From contig CAZVIH010000066.1 of NCBI GenBank assembly GCA_964627755.1, forward strand, positions 1 through 64,000: DNA of 64,000 nucleotides, written 5' to 3'. Positions 60,845 through 64,000 of this stretch are shown here, piece after piece. Made by a program: the position numbers and the translations under genes. Positions within the stretch are counted from its first letter, which is position 1. Each line of letters starts with the position of its first letter. The notes beneath the pieces are model-generated. The model ran no database searches. It was given only the letters and a program-made list of their open reading frames with translations, and was not told the origin of the DNA. This stretch comes from B10-G9 sp964627755. Lineage in GTDB: Bacteria > Chloroflexota > Anaerolineae > Anaerolineales > UBA11858.

Positions 60845-61693
60845 TTACAGACCGCGCATGAAAGCGATTGCCAGTGTGCCGGGACCAACATGGGTGCCAA
60901 TTGCTGGGCTTAATTCAGCTAAAAAAGTCTCGTCTGGTGAGAGGGCGTTTTCTGCATCTTCAAGGAGAGCCTGGGCTTGTTCGGGGACATTGGAATGGAA
61001 TACAGCCAGACGCAGTGGTTTTTCCCCGGCTGTTTTTTCCTCGACAAGTGAGATTAACCGTTCTAAAGCTCGTTTGTGGGTTCGAACTGATTCCACGGCT
61101 TCTATTAATCCACCATTCATTTCCAGGATCGGTTTAATGTTCAACATGGATCCTAGGAAGCGTTTCGCACCTCCTATTCTTCCACCCTTGTGGAGGAATT
61201 CGAGGGTGTCAACAGCAAAAACTACATTGGTTTGCTGCTGCGATTTGATAGCAACTTCCTTAACCTCTTCCAGGTTTCCGCCGGTTGCAGCTTTCCTGGC
61301 TGCTGCCAGCACATGAAGCCCGGTAGCCATGGCAGCTGTTTGGGAATCTATAACGACGATTCGGTCTGATCCAATTTCGCCCTTGGCTTGAAGAGCTGAA
61401 TTAACGGTTCCAGAAATACCGGATGAGATCAGGATCGCTATCACATCCTTACCTTCATTTAGAAGCTTTGAAAAAACCTCAACAAACTTAGCCTCAGGTG
61501 GTTGTGAAGTGCTGGGCAAGGATGGACTTTTCTCCAGTCGAGTATAAAACTGGGTGGGCGTGATATCAACCCCATCCGCAAAAGACGTTCCATCCCAAAT
61601 GACTTCTAAGGGAATGACTTTGATATCATACTCAGCGATCAACTCCGGCGGTAAATAAGCTGTACTATCAGTAACAATAGCGACTTTATTCAT
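60845..61693 (-). CDS. DegV-family fatty-acid-binding protein (copy 2)
   Basis: 282 aa from ATG 61693 (AGGAGT upstream). Same length and motif order as copy 1: TDSTAYLP, DITPTQFYTRLEKSPSLPSTSQPPEAKF, ILISSGISGTVNSALQA, LEFLHKGGRIGGAKRFLGSMLNIKPILEM, IGTHVGPGTLAIA. Clearly a tandem paralogue of the neighbour. An open frame extends to 61927 but runs through the tRNA-Arg gene, so the shorter start is right. Confidence 0.93.
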   Translation of the reverse strand: MNKVAIVTDSTAYLPPELIAEYDIKVIPLEVIWDGTSFADGVDITPTQFYTRLEKSPSLPSTSQPPEAKFVEVFSKLLNEGKDVIAILISSGISGTVNSALQAKGEIGSDRIVVIDSQTAAMATGLHVLAAARKAATGGNLEEVKEVAIKSQQQTNVVFAVDTLEFLHKGGRIGGAKRFLGSMLNIKPILEMNGGLIEAVESVRTHKRALERLISLVEEKTAGEKPLRLAVFHSNVPEQAQALLEDAENALSPDETFLAELSPAIGTHVGPGTLAIAFMRGL

Positions 61694-61753
61694 TTGATTT
61701 ACTCCTGACGATGATTTCTTGAGAAGAATAATGGGTTTTGTTGTCTTTTTCCC

Positions 61754-61783
61754 AAAAACGGAGCGAGAAATATCGCTCCGTTT
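61754..61783 (-). terminator. Terminator of tRNA-Arg
   Basis: 11-bp stem AAACGGAGCGA (61756-61766) with TCGCTCCGTTT (61773-61783), 6-nt loop; read on minus the stem ends in TTTTT. Confidence 0.88.
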
Positions 61784-61787
61784 ATAG

Positions 61788-61861
61788 CACCCTCGGCGTG
61801 ACTCGAACACGCGACCCCTTACTCCGCAAGCAAGTGCTCTAATCCACTGAGCTACGAGGGC
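61788..61861 (-). tRNA. tRNA-Arg (anticodon GCG)
   Basis: 74 nt. Acceptor GCCCTCG/CGAGGGT with a G1-U72 wobble and discriminator G; D stem GCTC/GAGC; anticodon stem CTTGC/GTAAG with one G-U pair and loop TTGCGGA, so the anticodon reads GCG; T arm GCGTG-TTCGAGT-CACGC. CCA is not encoded. Bacteria usually use ACG (inosine) for these Arg codons. Confidence 0.88.
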
Positions 61862-61877
61862 AAAATGATTGGAGATG

Positions 61878-61906
61878 ATTGTACAACATGGGTTAATAAA
61901 TGGCAA
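61878..61906 (-). promoter_or_regulatory. Promoter of tRNA-Arg
   Basis: Minus strand TTGCCA (61906-61901), 17-nt spacer, TACAAT (61883-61878), ending 17 nt before the tRNA 5' end. The hexamers equal those of the tRNA-Gln promoter. Confidence 0.85.
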
Positions 61907-61986
61907 TAGCATGAATAAATATGCCAATTAGATGGGGGTTCTGGCGAAATCATGATTGCTTATTTTTATTAGAATAATAAATTGTG

Positions 61987-62123
61987 AGAACCAGATTTTC
62001 TGGATATGATGAAGGTCATGTAATATCCATGAGCATGTACTTTCCCTTCTAGGAAAGGTTCTGATATGATTACTTGCGAGAGACGGGATAAGCCTAACTT
62101 TATCACTGTTTCCTCCTTTGGCG
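61987..62123 (+). ncRNA. Candidate structured RNA upstream of a terminator (unassigned)
   Basis: Several mutually compatible helices: AGAACC (61987-61992) with GGTTCT (62057-62062), or alternatively CCAGA/TCTGG (61991-62003); GGATAT (62002-62007) with ATATCC (62023-62028) containing ATGA/TCAT (62009-62012 with 62016-62019); CTTTCC (62040-62045) with GGAAAG (62052-62057); GATAA (62087-62091) with TTATC (62100-62104); then GGC-GAAA-GCC (62120-62129). I could not match it to a riboswitch or ncRNA family. No clear promoter upstream. No gene seen on either strand. Confidence 0.4.
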
Positions 62124-62166
62124 AAAGCCTCCTCAAGCGGAAAACTCTGGTTGAGGAGGCTTTTTT
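62124..62166 (+). terminator. Strong terminator after the candidate structured RNA
   Basis: 13-bp stem AAAGCCTCCTCAA (62124-62136) with TTGAGGAGGCTTT (62151-62163), 14-nt loop, six T from 62161. The short GGCGAAAGCC hairpin (62120-62129) uses the first stem bases, so the two cannot form together. Confidence 0.9.
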
Positions 62167-62205
62167 CATTAAGGTTGTCCTAAGGCCAGGGTTCCTTGAT
62201 CTGTC

Positions 62206-62262
62206 TATAATATTTTTGTAAAAATCGTCCAGGGGGATAAATCAGGGAGCTATAATATCCCC
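62206..62262 (+). promoter_or_regulatory. Candidate -10 and leader hairpin of the HtrA-like gene
   Basis: TATAAT (62206-62211) without a good -35 (extended context TC). GGGGATA (62233-62239) pairs with TATCCCC (62256-62262) in the resulting leader. Lies between the terminator and ATG 62358. Confidence 0.35.
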
Positions 62263-62357
62263 TAAGGTTTATTGAGAAAATAACAGTTACTAAAAAAAGA
62301 TAATTTGACAGTTAGATTTTCAATGATAGTCTTCAATAGATCTGAAAGGAAAAGAGC

Positions 62358-63485
62358 ATGATAAATCGAAAAAAAATCACCATTGTTATAGTTGTCCTGG
62401 CCTTTGTTAGTTTGGCTTGCGTTTTTAATCCACTGACTCTCCTGCAGCAGCCTGCGGCTGTAAAGAACGATCAAATTGTGACAACGATTACCACCGCCGT
62501 TCTAGATAGCGGAGACCTTCCGGCTTTATATAGCGCTATCAATCCTGGTGTTGTTGCAATCCGGGCATTAACGGAAGAAGGGGGAGGATTGGGCACAGGA
62601 TTTGTCTGGGATGAAGAAGGTCATATTGTCACGAATTTCCACGTTGTTGAATCTGCGACTGATCTGGAAGTGGATTTCCCATCTGGATTTAAAACAAGGG
62701 CAGATGTTTTGGGTACTGATTCTGATACCGATCTGGCAGTGCTGGAGTTAAATCAGTTGCCCCCGGAATTGGTTGTTCTCACTCTGGGTGACAATCATGA
62801 TTTGGCTGTTGGACAATCTGTGATTGCCATTGGTAACCCCCGGGGATTAAATGGAACCATGACTCAAGGGATAATTTCCGCACTGGGCAGAACGCTGGAT
62901 TCTATGCATTTTGCTCCGGGGGGTGGTGCGTTTGCTACGGGTAATATTATCCAGACCGACGCAGCTATTAATCCCGGCAATTCTGGCGGACCATTGATCA
63001 ATCTCAACGGCGAAGTCATCGGAATCAATTCTGCCATTAGTACCAACAGTATTGATTTGAGCGGGCAGCCGATCAATTCCGGGTTGGGTTTTGCGATATC
63101 GATCGATACAGCAAAAAACGTTATTCCAGACTTGATTGAATTTGGCTTTCATGACTCTCCCTTTGTTGGCATTCAGGTCTTGAGTGAAGTCAGCTTATTT
63201 GTGCAGGAAGAGCTCGATCTGCCGCAATCTATAGGTGTCTACGTTCTGGAAGTGACTCCGGGGAGTCCGGCCGATCTGGCAGGGTTAAGGGGCGCAGATA
63301 GTGAAGGTGATATTCCTTTGGGTGGGGATATGATCATTGCCATTGATGACCAGGAAGTCCAAAATTTCGAGGATTTCATGGGATATCTGCTTACCTATAA
63401 AAAACCTGGAGACGACGTGGTTATCAGTCTCATCCGGGATGGTAAAGTCCTGGAATATGAGTTAACGCTTGGTTCACGGCCCTGA
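62358..63485 (+). CDS. HtrA-like (S1C) serine protease with PDZ domain, lipoprotein
   Basis: 375 aa. Signal ends in SLAC21, so probably lipidated on the outer face. Trypsin-like domain: H95 in TNFHVVE, D125 in DTDLAVLE, S209 in NPGNSGGPL, a complete triad. A PDZ domain (about 270-370) with GVYVLEVTPGSPADLAGLRG and GGDMIIAIDDQEVQNFEDFMGYL follows. Degrades or refolds damaged envelope proteins. AAAGGAAAAG before the ATG. Converges on the lytic transglycosylase gene with a 36-nt gap and no visible terminator. Confidence 0.92.
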   Translation: MINRKKITIVIVVLAFVSLACVFNPLTLLQQPAAVKNDQIVTTITTAVLDSGDLPALYSAINPGVVAIRALTEEGGGLGTGFVWDEEGHIVTNFHVVESATDLEVDFPSGFKTRADVLGTDSDTDLAVLELNQLPPELVVLTLGDNHDLAVGQSVIAIGNPRGLNGTMTQGIISALGRTLDSMHFAPGGGAFATGNIIQTDAAINPGNSGGPLINLNGEVIGINSAISTNSIDLSGQPINSGLGFAISIDTAKNVIPDLIEFGFHDSPFVGIQVLSEVSLFVQEELDLPQSIGVYVLEVTPGSPADLAGLRGADSEGDIPLGGDMIIAIDDQEVQNFEDFMGYLLTYKKPGDDVVISLIRDGKVLEYELTLGSRP

Positions 63486-63521
63486 GAAAGGATCACTGCC
63501 ATAATCAGAAAATGGAAAAGA

Positions 63522-64000
63522 TCACTGTGTTCGGGAGTAGATTCTGCGGTAAATGGCAAATATCTCTGAAATATTCTTGATATAGGTTTGTGTTTCCGAG
63601 AACCTGATGATTTCTACAAATAGATCTGGATCTCCTCCGGATTCTTCCAACCAGATGGAAGAATTTCCTGGACCAGCGTTATAACTGGCCAGGGCGGCGT
63701 ACATATCTCCCTCAAAGTATGACCTTAAGAATCCCAGATAGGCTGTACCAAGCTTCACACTGACGATTGGACGATATAGGTCCTCATCGCTGTAATCCGG
63801 GGGCCAGCCTTTTTCACCTGCTTGCTCCTCGCCTGTGCTGGGAATGATCTGCATCAATCCCCTTGCGCCGGCCGTGGACCTGACAAAACCTTCAAAGAGG
63901 GATTCTTGCCGGATGACACTGAAAAGCAGAAATGGGTGAAATCCATTTTCCTGGCTGGCTGGAATTACCAAATCACTGTAATATGTTCCGAAACGGATAT
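63522..64000 (-). CDS. Lytic transglycosylase catalytic domain (partial, N-terminus outside window)
   Basis: At least 159 codons; the frame stays open to the window edge, reading IRFGTYYSDLVIPAS before the catalytic part, so the gene continues upstream. SLT motifs: VIRQESLFEGFV with the catalytic Glu, STAGARGLMQIIPST, LGTAYLGFL and ALASYNAGPGN. These enzymes cut the glycan strand of peptidoglycan, leaving anhydro-MurNAc. An apparent start at 63971 is only a Leu codon TTG. Probably the soluble lytic transglycosylase (Slt) type with an N-terminal helical domain. Confidence 0.88.
   Translation of the reverse strand, partial: IRFGTYYSDLVIPASQENGFHPFLLFSVIRQESLFEGFVRSTAGARGLMQIIPSTGEEQAGEKGWPPDYSDEDLYRPIVSVKLGTAYLGFLRSYFEGDMYAALASYNAGPGNSSIWLEESGGDPDLFVEIIRFSETQTYIKNISEIFAIYRRIYSRTQ

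Noticed and set aside
61694..61927. N-terminal extension of the second DegV gene
   Set aside because: The extension runs through the tRNA-Arg gene and its terminator. The DegV homology and AGGAGT ribosome site support ATG 61693.
61969..62169. Minus-strand open frame of 66 codons
   Set aside because: It begins inside the strong terminator hairpin, has no ribosome site and no recognisable protein features. The RNA structure on the plus strand explains the region better.
1..64000. Insertion sequences, prophage, integrons or CRISPR arrays
   Set aside because: No transposase, integrase or phage structural gene is present, and no regularly spaced repeats were seen. The two tRNA genes have no repeat of their 3' end nearby that would mark an attachment site.

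Overview
The window looks like a chromosomal segment of a mesophilic bacterium of the Chloroflexota, most likely class Anaerolineae. This is inferred from the gene families and their style: many small lipoproteins with Thr/Pro-rich linkers behind the lipobox, a MecA_N-type penicillin-binding protein, paired DegV proteins, an AmrS radical SAM enzyme, a NapH-like polyferredoxin beside a DUF362 lipoprotein, beta-propeller and SH3b lipoproteins, and several genes that appear to be read from leaderless mRNAs. No rRNA, transposase, integrase, phage or CRISPR sequence is visible, so this reads as ordinary core genome with lineage-specific accessory genes rather than an island.

Layout. 1-6.6 kb: M28 peptidase, ACT protein, DUF4230 protein, MFS transporter, a LarA-family nickel racemase, a fluoride riboswitch with crcB, and mobA. 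6.7-14 kb: AmrS, a GNAT enzyme, then a phospho-signalling cluster (a degenerate PP2C/beta-propeller membrane protein facing a PP2C phosphatase and a VWA-FHA membrane protein). 14.2-19.9 kb: apparent operon maf, transpeptidase, rsgA, peptide-binding lipoprotein. 20-26.6 kb: complete opp peptide importer in the order D-F-A-B-C plus an SH3b lipoprotein. 26.8-32 kb: membrane lipoprotein, receiver-roadblock regulator, tRNA-Gln(TTG), glmU, cdd. 32-36.7 kb: DUF389-SH3b protein, HAD protein, BMP-like lipoprotein, small hypothetical, murJ. 37-39.2 kb: PfkB kinase with ahcY (S-adenosylhomocysteine disposal). 39.4-43.1 kb: DUF362 lipoprotein, NapH/NapG fusion, duplicated DUF4352 lipoprotein. 43.4-47.2 kb: ppk1 and a Ppx/GppA-HD protein (polyphosphate). 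47.4-51.4 kb: a YtrA-type GntR regulator with slipin, a tubby/LURP-like protein and a NatAB-type ABC exporter. 51.6-59.8 kb: Cys-rich ferredoxin, YbaK, recA with a downstream lipoprotein, M23 peptidase, TolB-like propeller, rRNA m5C methyltransferase, hypothetical. 59.9-64 kb: two DegV paralogues, tRNA-Arg(GCG), an orphan structured RNA region, an HtrA-like protease and a truncated lytic transglycosylase.

How the genes work together: murJ, glmU, the transpeptidase, the M23 peptidase and the lytic transglycosylase indicate a peptidoglycan-containing cell wall. Opp, two peptide-binding proteins and the M28 peptidase point to peptide scavenging. The best candidates for something undescribed are a multi-hairpin RNA with an intrinsic terminator ahead of the HtrA-like protease (61987-62166), the autoregulated slipin/tubby-like/ABC operon (47323-51427), and the membrane polyferredoxin carrying an internal twin-arginine segment (40467-42077). 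All calls come from reading the sequence; no database search was run.
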